Source of the DNA: Porticoccaceae bacterium
GTDB lineage: Bacteria; Pseudomonadota; Gammaproteobacteria; Pseudomonadales; Porticoccaceae
Direction: 5' to 3'
Assembly (NCBI GenBank): GCA_002691825.1
Contig: NZIZ01000047.1
Coordinates: 1-37,462, forward strand
DNA: 37,462 nt
Part shown: piece by piece, positions 29,305 to 37,462 of the stretch
How positions within the stretch are numbered: position 1 is the stretch's first letter
How the letters are laid out: each line of letters opens with the position of its first letter
The notes under the pieces: model-generated
Seen by the model: the letters and a program-made list of their open reading frames with translations, nothing else
Databases searched by the model: none
What the model was told of the DNA's origin: nothing
Translations under genes and position numbers: made by a program

Positions 29305-30798
29305 TCAAAAATTTTCTCTCAATTTTAGAAATACTAAGAACATTACCACTATTGAGCAGAATGCGATACACGGTATTGAACCAAATTTTGCGAATGGAGT
29401 TTGACCTGACATGGGCCGAATGCTCCCCGAGAGTTCGGTTGAAATGAAAGGATCGAGCTGACTTGTAATTCGTCCTTTATGATCTATTATGGCGGAGAGA
29501 CCATTGTTGGTTGCGCGAATTATTGGTTTTGACAATTCGATAGATCGCATCTGTGCCATTTGCAGGTGTTGCGGAAGGGCTAACGAATCTCCAAACCAAG
29601 CATCATTACTAATGGTTAGAATTAAACTCGCTCCTATAGCGTTATCTGCAACAAGATCTGGATACACTACTTCATAACAAATGGCGGATGCAATTTTGTG
29701 CCCATGGGCTGATAGTAGATCCTGATGCTTTTTACCTCGGGAGAAATTAGACATTGGAAGATCGAAGAACCTAATGAGGCCTCGTAGAAGATTATCCATT
29801 GGAACATACTCGCCGAATGGCACCAGCTTGGTTTTATTGTATTGTCCAGTTTTTTCTCCAAGTGCGAGGGCAGAGTTATGATATCTTTGTGTACTTGGAT
29901 TATAAGTCGGAATTCCGGTTATCAGCGTAGTGCTACTCTCTCTGGCCCGACGACCGATTTTGCTCAAAAATAAGTTTGCATTCTGGGGAATTACTGGTAT
30001 TGCTGCCTCTGGCCAGACTATCAAGTCGTGGTCCCAATATTGTGAAGATTGTGCAGAGAGTTGGTTGAGGATGCGATTTCGGCTGTCGAGAGACCATTTT
30101 TGTAGCTGATCGATATTTGGCTGTATTAAAGCAACTTTAAGAATATCTCCAGACTGTTTCGTCCAATTCATATGTAATAAATTCGCACCCGTTATCGCTA
30201 AGAATAAAATTAGTGTAAAGCTTAACATTACCTCGTTTGGTTTTGAGCGTATTAGGTAAATTTCCCAGATACAAGCTGCAATTAAAGCTGAGATAAAACT
30301 CACCCAAAAGACTCCTCCGATGGTAGCCCAGCCGCTCAACCAGGTAGATGACTGGCTATATCCAACAAGTAACCAAGGAAAGCCGGTTAAAAACCAACTT
30401 CGTAACCACTCTCCCAGGACCCAAAGGGAGGAAAAAGCAAGTACAGAAGATACTCGGTTTTGGGGAATCCTGCTCCATATGATAAATGGAACAGAGTTCA
30501 AAAAGGCCAAAAATAGACAGAAAATAAAAGTAGCAACTAGTGCAAATGGTACCGGTACGAAGCCATATTTATTTATGCTGACGAAGACCCAGCTGGTTCC
30601 AGAAAGAAAAGCCCCTAAGTTAAAAGTGACAACGAGCGAGATAATCTTTTCAGACTTATGAGTTGTGATTTGTTGGTATAAAAAAGTCAGACAGAGTAAT
30701 GCGATAACCCATATGTCATACGGCGCGAGCCCTAGTGGGACGAGGCAACCGGCAACCATGAGTAATGAATGTTTTTTAAATGTCGCTTTACTTAGCAT
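29305..30798 (-). CDS. lnt: Apolipoprotein N-acyltransferase
   Basis: 497 aa, polytopic N-terminus plus nitrilase domain (LIVWPEAAIPVI; YNKTKLVPFGEYVP; SAICYEVVYPDLV). Confidence 0.95.
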   Translation of the reverse strand: MLSKATFKKHSLLMVAGCLVPLGLAPYDIWVIALLCLTFLYQQITTHKSEKIISLVVTFNLGAFLSGTSWVFVSINKYGFVPVPFALVATFIFCLFLAFLNSVPFIIWSRIPQNRVSSVLAFSSLWVLGEWLRSWFLTGFPWLLVGYSQSSTWLSGWATIGGVFWVSFISALIAACIWEIYLIRSKPNEVMLSFTLILFLAITGANLLHMNWTKQSGDILKVALIQPNIDQLQKWSLDSRNRILNQLSAQSSQYWDHDLIVWPEAAIPVIPQNANLFLSKIGRRARESSTTLITGIPTYNPSTQRYHNSALALGEKTGQYNKTKLVPFGEYVPMDNLLRGLIRFFDLPMSNFSRGKKHQDLLSAHGHKIASAICYEVVYPDLVADNAIGASLILTISNDAWFGDSLALPQHLQMAQMRSIELSKPIIRATNNGLSAIIDHKGRITSQLDPFISTELSGSIRPMSGQTPFAKFGSIPCIAFCSIVVMFLVFLKLRENF

Positions 30799-31639
30799 TC
30801 GTTAAATGTTGGCGTACCGACAAAAAGATAATTTTACGGCGATCCGCGTTTGTGACTTTAAAATCGAATCCACCTATTGTTATTTCTTCGTCAATGTCTG
30901 GCAATCGACCGAAACCCTGCAGAACTAATCCTCCAATCGTGTCACATTCATCGTCTGCCAGTCCTACATCAAAAAATTCGTTAAACACCTCAATATCAGT
31001 GATTGCGGAGACCGAGAATAGATTGGCGCTTATTAATTGTATCGGATCACTTTCCTGTTCATCAGTTTCATCTTCAATTTCTCCGACGATTTCTTCTAAG
31101 ACATCTTCGATAGTGAGAAGCCCCGATACTCCTCCATATTCGTCCACAACAATAGCCATGTGATAGCGGTGTTCGCGGAATTCCTTTAGGAGGACGTCAA
31201 GACGTTTACTTTCAGGGATTATTGTCGCTGGTCTCAAAAAGCTACTCAGTTGAAATGTCTTCTTCCCTCGGAGCAATAGTGGTAATAGCTCTTTTGCGAG
31301 TAGAATCCCAGACACATCATCGGAGGATTCGCCAAATACAGGGAACCGCGAATGTTGAGAATCAATAACGATGTTAAGAATTGAATTAAGACTTAAGTTA
31401 TGTTCCAAGCTTACCATCTGTGAGCGCGGGATCATTATCTCTCTGGCCTGAAGATGCGAGACTTTTAACGCCCCTTCCATCATCTTGAGAACGCCCGTAT
31501 CAATGACTGACTCACTCTGCGCACTTCGCAACATCTCTGCTACTTCATTGCTGCTTGTTGGTCCAGGAAAGAAAGATTTTATCCATCGTTTAATCCGACC
31601 GAGACCGTCCAATTTTTTTTCTTTGAATTCGTCATTCAT
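30788..31639 (-). CDS. corC: CBS-domain protein CorC (HlyC/CorC family transporter-associated)
   Basis: 283 aa, AREIMIPRSQMVSLE, MAIVVDEYGGVSGLLTIEDVLEEIVGEIEDETDE; adjacent to ybeY and lnt. Confidence 0.94.
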   Translation of the reverse strand: MNDEFKEKKLDGLGRIKRWIKSFFPGPTSSNEVAEMLRSAQSESVIDTGVLKMMEGALKVSHLQAREIMIPRSQMVSLEHNLSLNSILNIVIDSQHSRFPVFGESSDDVSGILLAKELLPLLLRGKKTFQLSSFLRPATIIPESKRLDVLLKEFREHRYHMAIVVDEYGGVSGLLTIEDVLEEIVGEIEDETDEQESDPIQLISANLFSVSAITDIEVFNEFFDVGLADDECDTIGGLVLQGFGRLPDIDEEITIGGFDFKVTNADRRKIIFLSVRQHLTNAK

Positions 31640-31641
31640 AG

Positions 31642-32118
31642 TTAAACGGCGTCGCCAATAAGCTCATAAGGCGGTGGGAATCCAAGCTTTAGCAAGATCG
31701 TTGTCTCCAAGGATTCCATATCCTTGGTTTCTAAATCAGTTTTGTGGTCAAATCCTTGCAAATGGAGTAATCCGTGAACCAGTATATGTGCCCAATGCGC
31801 TGTGATTTGTTTTCCTTGAGCTTCAGCTTCCTCCCTGATTATCGGAGCGCACATTAATAGATCGCCCAAAATGGCCATGGGACACGGAGTTATAGCACAG
31901 AATGGGAAGGCTAACACGTTGGTTGCAGAACTTTTATTTCTAAACGCCTTATTAAATCGTGCGCTCTCAGCTTTACCAACTATTCGAATTGTCAATTCAT
32001 GGGCACTATTTGGAGCTGCCAAAAATGAGATAGTAGTCTTAGCCCAATGTGTAAGCTCTTTGTCACTAGGTTTTTGTGTATATCGAAACTCTCTTTGAAC
32101 ATGGAGACGCAGTGACAT
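31642..32118 (-). CDS. ybeY: rRNA maturation endonuclease YbeY
   Basis: 158 aa, HWAHILVHGLLHLQGFDHKTDLETKDMESLE zinc-binding HGxLHLxGxDH. Confidence 0.95.
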   Translation of the reverse strand: MSLRLHVQREFRYTQKPSDKELTHWAKTTISFLAAPNSAHELTIRIVGKAESARFNKAFRNKSSATNVLAFPFCAITPCPMAILGDLLMCAPIIREEAEAQGKQITAHWAHILVHGLLHLQGFDHKTDLETKDMESLETTILLKLGFPPPYELIGDAV

Positions 32119-32128
32119 GAGCTTTTAG

Positions 32129-33151
32129 TTACTCTGCTTTTTCGTGTTTTTCATATGCGCTTACTATAGATTGAACTATCGGATGTCTTACGACATCCCG
32201 ACCAAAAAAATATGTAAAACTTATATCTTTGACGTCTTTCAAGACCCCGCAGGCATGCACTAGGCCAGAGGGCACAGCTCGAGGTAAATCAATTTGTGTT
32301 ATGTCACCTGTTATTGCTGCGGTGGAGCCGAAGCCAATCCGTGTAAGAAACATTTTCATTTGTTCTCGGGTGGTGTTTTGACTCTCATCAAGAATTATGA
32401 AGGCGTTATTAAGCGTGCGACCCCGCATATAGGCGAGAGGGGCGATTTCGATTATATTTCGCTCTTGTAATTTCGCGACTGTATCGAATCCCATCATTTC
32501 ATGGAGAGCATCGTAGAGAGGACGAAGATATGGATCTACTTTTTGTGCTAGGTCTCCAGGTAAAAAGCCAAGCCGTTCACCAGCCTCGACTGCGGGCCTC
32601 ACCAGAACGAGTTTTTCTACATCTTTCCTAAGTATCGCCTCGACAGCGCAGGCGACCGCGAGGAAGGTCTTACCAGTACCCGCAGGGCCAATTCCAAAAT
32701 TAACATCATGAGTCTGTAAAGCACGGACGTACTTTTGCTGATTTAGACCCCGCGGTTTAACATTTCCTTTTTTTGTACGGACTACAGGAAAAGAATCGAC
32801 GTTTGATTTTGTCATAATTGGGTTGATTGAATCATTAATTGATTGCTCCGAAGCGTTCTGGTGTAGTTGTAAATGCACATCATTAATTGAAATTTCGCTT
32901 GAGTATCCAGTTTGTTCATATAGTTGGCAGAGAACCTTAGTGGCGAGCCAAGACGGTTCAGCGTTCCCAAAAACTAAAATCATGGTTTCGCGAAATCGAA
33001 TGAGTACATTCAAGCGCTTCTCAATGAGTCGGATATTCTCATCGAACTGACCGCACAGCGCAGCAAAACGAGTGGAATCTGAGGGCTCAAGTATGGCACT
33101 AGCCGCGGGCTGGTGTGAAAGGTGTTCCAAAGGTACTGCGTATGCCTCCAA
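32129..33151 (-). CDS. ybeZ: PhoH-like ATPase (YbeZ)
   Basis: 340 aa, GIGPAGTGKTFLAVACAVEAIL, RGRTLNNAFIILDESQNTTREQMKMFLTRIGFGS. Confidence 0.95.
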   Translation of the reverse strand: MEAYAVPLEHLSHQPAASAILEPSDSTRFAALCGQFDENIRLIEKRLNVLIRFRETMILVFGNAEPSWLATKVLCQLYEQTGYSSEISINDVHLQLHQNASEQSINDSINPIMTKSNVDSFPVVRTKKGNVKPRGLNQQKYVRALQTHDVNFGIGPAGTGKTFLAVACAVEAILRKDVEKLVLVRPAVEAGERLGFLPGDLAQKVDPYLRPLYDALHEMMGFDTVAKLQERNIIEIAPLAYMRGRTLNNAFIILDESQNTTREQMKMFLTRIGFGSTAAITGDITQIDLPRAVPSGLVHACGVLKDVKDISFTYFFGRDVVRHPIVQSIVSAYEKHEKAE

Positions 33152-33240
33152 TACTAAGCTTTAGAGTTAGCATAACGCGATATAAATGGTGTGGTAAACC
33201 TTTTTAGCCGAAATACTAGTAATTCATTTTTTATTAGAGC

Positions 33241-34596
33241 TCAGTCGACGAGTTTTCCTCTTAGTGAATTAGGTAAAGCTTCAGTTATTTTTGTCTCAAC
33301 AAACTGACCAATCAAACTAAGGTCATTAGATGTGAAGTTGAGGACTCGGTTATTTTCTGTCCGCCCTTGAAGCTGTCTGGGATCTTTTTTAGATATACCC
33401 ATAACAAGAATTTTTTCATGGGTTCCAATCATACTATCACTGATCTTGGCGACATTTTTTTTTAAGCTTGTTTGAAGTATAGAAAGTCGGGTTCTTTTTA
33501 TTTTCTCTGACACTTGATTTGGCAGATTAGCTGCAGGCGTGCCTGCACGCGGGCTATACGCAAAGCTGAACGACGCGTCAAACCCTATGTCCTCAATTAG
33601 TTTCATCGTATCCGCAAAATCACGATCCGTTTCCCCCGGAAACCCCACAATGAAGTCAGAGGATATACTTATACCCGGACGGAGCTTTCGAATTGCGCGA
33701 ATCTTTGATTTATACTCGACTGCGGTATGTCCTCGTTTCATTGCCATTAAAATTTTGTCTGAACCGCTTTGTACCGGAAGATGTAAGTGACTCACTAGTT
33801 CTGGTACAGTTGAGTATACTTCTATTAACGCGTCAGTGAATTCTAAAGGATGGGAGGTGGTGTAACGGATACGATCGACTCCCTCAATTTTCGCTACAAG
33901 CATGATGAGTGTAGCTAAATCGCAGATAGTGCCATTTGGCAATTTACCGCGATATGCATTGACATTTTGGCCAAGCAAATTAACTTCTCGTACCCCCTGA
34001 TCTGCAAGGTCCATGATTTCTCGCAGTATGTCTTCTGCCGGTCGATTAACCTCTTCACCCCTAGTATAAGGCACAACGCAAAAAGAACAGTATCTAGAGC
34101 AACCTTCCATTATAGATACGAAAGCTGAAACACCATCAGCTTCTCTTGCCGGTAATCGATCAAATTTTTCGATTTCAGGGAAGCTGATATCCACAATCGC
34201 AGACTTCTCTCCCTTTTGCTTACCAATTAGCTCAGGAAGTCGGTGTAAGGTTTGAGGACCAAAGATAAGATCAACATAAGGAGCACGTCTTGCGATTGCT
34301 TCACCCTCTTGACTTGCAACACATCCACCGACACCTATGATTAGGTCTGGTTTTTGCTTTTTTAGTCGCTTCCATCGACCCAATTGGTGGAACATTTTTT
34401 CTTGTGCCTTTTCGCGAATTGAACAAGTATTGATAAGCAATACATCTGCATCGAACGGATCCTCGGTGGGCAACATATTATTGCTTTTTCCTAAGAGGTC
34501 ACGCATTCGCTCTGAGTCATACTCATTCATCTGACAACCGTGAGTGACTATGTGGAGTTTTTTTTGAGATTCTTTCATATCTCGAAGAGGAACCAT
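33241..34596 (-). CDS. miaB: tRNA-2-methylthio-N6-dimethylallyladenosine synthase
   Basis: 451 aa, [17 protein letters not shown] and radical-SAM [15 protein letters not shown]; start may be the internal ATG at 34578. Confidence 0.97.
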   Translation of the reverse strand: MVPLRDMKESQKKLHIVTHGCQMNEYDSERMRDLLGKSNNMLPTEDPFDADVLLINTCSIREKAQEKMFHQLGRWKRLKKQKPDLIIGVGGCVASQEGEAIARRAPYVDLIFGPQTLHRLPELIGKQKGEKSAIVDISFPEIEKFDRLPAREADGVSAFVSIMEGCSRYCSFCVVPYTRGEEVNRPAEDILREIMDLADQGVREVNLLGQNVNAYRGKLPNGTICDLATLIMLVAKIEGVDRIRYTTSHPLEFTDALIEVYSTVPELVSHLHLPVQSGSDKILMAMKRGHTAVEYKSKIRAIRKLRPGISISSDFIVGFPGETDRDFADTMKLIEDIGFDASFSFAYSPRAGTPAANLPNQVSEKIKRTRLSILQTSLKKNVAKISDSMIGTHEKILVMGISKKDPRQLQGRTENNRVLNFTSNDLSLIGQFVETKITEALPNSLRGKLVD

Positions 34597-34672
34597 TAAC
34601 TTAAAAAAGGAATATTATTATATCTTCCGAGCAAAAATTGACAACATAAACAGATGTTTCAACTTTTTACTG

Positions 34673-34681
34673 TGATATAAT
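34673..34681 (+). promoter_or_regulatory. Extended -10 promoter candidate for the DUF1820 gene
   Basis: TGATATAAT (TGn-TATAAT) at 34673-34681, about 32 bp before the GTG start at 34713; no good -35. Confidence 0.5.
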
Positions 34682-34712
34682 TTCGTTAATTAATTTTTAT
34701 TAGAGAGATATC

Positions 34713-35057
34713 GTGTCTGAAACTCCTGTCGACGCCATATACAAAATAACTTTTTATAATCAGCGTGAGGTATATGAGATATACGCTAGGCATGTTTTCC
34801 AAAGTGATCTATGGGGATTCTTGGAAGTTGAAGAATTTGTATTTGGCGAGCGAACTAAGGTTATTGTTGATCCTTCGGAAGAAAAATTAAAAACTGAGTT
34901 TAGTGGCGTAAAGAGAAGCTTCATTCCGATGCAATCTGTAGTGAGAATTGATGAAGTGGAGAAGGAGGGTGCCTCTAAAATTATGGAAGCTGGGGGCAGT
35001 AATATCAGTCCATTCCCATATCAGGCCATGGCAGCCGCCAAGCCAAAAAAGGACTAG
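34713..35057 (+). CDS. DUF1820 family protein (function unknown)
   Basis: 114 aa, YKITFYNQREVYEIYARHVFQSDLWGFLEVEEFVFGERTKVIVDPSEEKLKTEFSGVKRSFIPMQSVVRIDEVEKEG, matching the remembered DUF1820 pattern. Confidence 0.85.
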   Translation: MSETPVDAIYKITFYNQREVYEIYARHVFQSDLWGFLEVEEFVFGERTKVIVDPSEEKLKTEFSGVKRSFIPMQSVVRIDEVEKEGASKIMEAGGSNISPFPYQAMAAAKPKKD

Positions 35058-35117
35058 GATCCTTTCGTTCGTCTAACAAGCATAATTTTTAGAATCTCCA
35101 TGCAGGGAGGAAACGGA

Positions 35118-36578
35118 ATGGAAGACGCAAGACATTTACTTCCCTATGAGTTTGCACGCTCCCACAGGCTTATGGTAACGGAACAAAAAGACCGTTTGAT
35201 TTTGAGCCCAACTGCGCCACTCTGGGCTATTTTAGAAGTTAAACGGGCGTATGGAGGTGAGTTCTATTTTGATAACGAGGATAACCAAAGCTTCGATCTC
35301 GCTCTTAGTGACCTTTACAGCGGAAGGGCACACTCATCTCTATCGGTGATGGAGGATATAAAGGAGTTTGTGGACATTGAGACTGCGGCAACTGCTCTAG
35401 AAGAGGCCGCTGATTTGTTAGATTCTGAGAATGATGCCCCGATAATTCGTTTATTGAACGCTATTTTTGCGGAGTCACTGAAGGAAAAAGCCTCTGATAT
35501 TCATATTGAATCTTACGAAAAGAAAGCTTCAGTTCGTTTTCGTTTGGACGGTGTTCTTCGCACAGTTTTGCAACCGTCTATTCAAATAATACCCCTTTTG
35601 GTTTCTCGAATTAAAGTGATGTCCAAACTAGATATTGCGGAAAAAAGGTTACCCCAAGATGGTCGTATGAGTATCAAGTTGGGAGGGAAAAATATTGATT
35701 TACGCGTTTCTACGATGCCGGCGAGTCATGGGGAGCGCGTAGTTATGCGTCTGTTAGACAAGGAGGCGGGTAAGCTGCAGGTAGATGATTTAGGGATGCC
35801 TCGGGCCATGAAATCTAAATTAGATGAGCTCATTAGCAGGCCGCATGGCATTATTTTGGTTACGGGGCCAACTGGTTCAGGCAAGACTACCTCGCTCTAC
35901 GCGGCACTGCAGCAAATGGATCGTAATGAACGTAATATTATGACCGTCGAGGATCCAGTGGAATACGACTTGCCTGGTGTAAGTCAGACTCAAATAAATT
36001 TGCGTGCAGGCATGACGTTCGCAAGAGGGCTTCGAGCTATTTTGCGTCAAGATCCAGATGTGATTCTGATAGGAGAAATCAGAGATGGTGAGACAGCAGA
36101 AATTGCCACACAAGCTAGTTTGACTGGCCATTTGGTATTCGCGACATTGCATACGAACACAGCGTCCGGAGCAATTACTCGACTACAGGATTTGGGTGTT
36201 GACAGTTTTTTATTGGCTTCAACAGTGCGAGGCATTCTATCACAGCGATTACTGCGTATTTTATGCTTTGATTGTCGACGAGCGGAGATGCCAGATGAGT
36301 TCAACAGAGCGCTTTTACAAATCTCAAGCGAAACGAAAATATATAGCTCGTGTGGTTGCGTGAGTTGCAACAATACTGGATACAGTGGTCGTCAAGCTTT
36401 GTTTGAGCTTGTTACGATAGATTCCGAATTGCAAACACTCATTCATGAGGGAGCGGGAGAATTGGAACTAGAAAAAGCTGTGCGTCGAACAGTTCTCAGT
36501 CTTCGCGGAGCCGGATTTAAGCTTGTTTCTGATGGGATTACTACTATTGAAGAAGTCCTCAGAGTTACGAGCGTTTAA
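35118..36578 (+). CDS. gspE: Type II secretion ATPase GspE
   Basis: Walker A GPTGSGKTTSLYAAL, IMTVEDPVEYDLPGVSQTQIN, Cys pairs CFDC...CVSC; ATG at 35118 has GGGAGG 7-9 nt upstream (track start 35100). Confidence 0.92.
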   Translation: MEDARHLLPYEFARSHRLMVTEQKDRLILSPTAPLWAILEVKRAYGGEFYFDNEDNQSFDLALSDLYSGRAHSSLSVMEDIKEFVDIETAATALEEAADLLDSENDAPIIRLLNAIFAESLKEKASDIHIESYEKKASVRFRLDGVLRTVLQPSIQIIPLLVSRIKVMSKLDIAEKRLPQDGRMSIKLGGKNIDLRVSTMPASHGERVVMRLLDKEAGKLQVDDLGMPRAMKSKLDELISRPHGIILVTGPTGSGKTTSLYAALQQMDRNERNIMTVEDPVEYDLPGVSQTQINLRAGMTFARGLRAILRQDPDVILIGEIRDGETAEIATQASLTGHLVFATLHTNTASGAITRLQDLGVDSFLLASTVRGILSQRLLRILCFDCRRAEMPDEFNRALLQISSETKIYSSCGCVSCNNTGYSGRQALFELVTIDSELQTLIHEGAGELELEKAVRRTVLSLRGAGFKLVSDGITTIEEVLRVTSV

Positions 36579-36583
36579 TTTTT

Positions 36584-37462
36584 ATGCCCGCTTTTGATTA
36601 CGCAGCTTATGATAGTTCAGGCAAACTTCAAAGGGGAGTTATTTCAGCAGACTCAGAGCGCCATGCTAGACGTCTCCTTAAGGAACAATCCTTACTGGCC
36701 TCATCAATTAAAGAAATAGAGGTTTTCGAGCAAAAAGAAAGCTTATGGTTGTTTCGTACGTTCAGTTTTTCAAGAGAAGCACGTGTTAATAATTTCGATC
36801 TTTCGCTTTTGTTGAGGCAGCAGGCTATTCTAATCCAGTCTGGTCTTCCGCTTGAAGACGCTTTGAAAATGACTATCGAGCAAGCGGAAACTAATACCCA
36901 ACGTCGCATGGTTCAAAGCTGGCGAAGTGAGATTATTGAGGGCCGCAGTTTTTCAGAGGCGCTCCGGCGCTCGCCATATAAAATCTCAGATTCGGTAATT
37001 GCTGGAATCGGCGTGGGAGAGGAGAGTGGACATCTGCATGAGGTACTACATCGCTTGGCTGATGATATAGAGAGAGGAGCAGAAAATCGTAAAACTATAG
37101 GACGTGCGCTGATTTACCCATCTGCCTTGCTAACCACTGCACTCGCCGTGATAACGATCATGATGGTGTGGGTAGTCCCTAAAATAACAACTATTTTTAC
37201 AAGTGCAAAACGGGAGTTACCTTTGATTACCCGAGTTATTATGGAATTAAGCAATTTTTTTCGAGAAAAAGGTGTTTTTTTATTCTTTTTCTTCGTGTTA
37301 GCACTTATAGGGTTCAATTTATTAATGCGGGACGAAGTGAGACGTCGGCAGTGGCATCAGGGATTGCTGATGATACCCGGTATGGGTCGCTGGATTCATA
37401 TGTCTAATTTGGCCGATTGGTCGAGGAGCTTAGGTGTTCTATTGTCTAATGGCGTACCGGCC
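36584..37462 (+). CDS. gspF: Type II secretion inner-membrane protein GspF (truncated by window end)
   Basis: My translation from ATG 36584: MPAFDYAAYDSSGKLQRGVISADSERHARRLLKEQSLLASSIKE...LLRQQAILIQSGLPLEDALKMT...GIGVGEESGHLHEVLHRLADDIERGAENRKTIGRALIYPSALL; open to the window edge, so absent from the ORF track. Confidence 0.92.
   Translation, partial: MPAFDYAAYDSSGKLQRGVISADSERHARRLLKEQSLLASSIKEIEVFEQKESLWLFRTFSFSREARVNNFDLSLLLRQQAILIQSGLPLEDALKMTIEQAETNTQRRMVQSWRSEIIEGRSFSEALRRSPYKISDSVIAGIGVGEESGHLHEVLHRLADDIERGAENRKTIGRALIYPSALLTTALAVITIMMVWVVPKITTIFTSAKRELPLITRVIMELSNFFREKGVFLFFFFVLALIGFNLLMRDEVRRRQWHQGLLMIPGMGRWIHMSNLADWSRSLGVLLSNGVPA

Noticed and set aside
1-37462. CRISPR array, transposon, prophage, toxin-antitoxin or defence island
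   Set aside because: No regularly spaced repeats, transposase, integrase, phage or defence genes recognised; nearly all sequence is assigned to conserved housekeeping genes.

Overview
This 37.5-kb window looks like a conserved chromosomal segment from a gammaproteobacterium. The synteny recalls pseudomonad-like lineages; that assignment is inference from gene order and protein similarity, not a search. Positions 1-15146 (+) hold tuf followed by the S10/spc/alpha ribosomal protein super-operon (rpsJ to rplQ, including secY, rpmJ and rpoA). Positions 15214-21978 (-) hold apaH, ksgA/rsmA, pdxA, surA and lptD, with no recognisable apaG. Positions 22110-24321 (+) hold amgK, murU and a small VanZ-like membrane protein. 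Positions 24445-34596 (-) hold a tight nine-gene run, in transcription order miaB, phoH, ybeY, corC, lnt, an exported peroxiredoxin, leuS, lptE, holA. Positions 34713-37462 (+) hold a DUF1820-type protein, gspE and a gspF truncated by the window edge. I see no mobile element, CRISPR array, tRNA or rRNA, and no convincing undescribed multigene system. The points most worth a second look are an apparent -1 nt frameshift at a T6 run in the essential gene secY, promoter and leader-hairpin candidates upstream of rpsJ and rpsM, a 9-bp triplication inside rplX, the missing apaG, and the exported CxxxC peroxiredoxin inserted between lnt and leuS.
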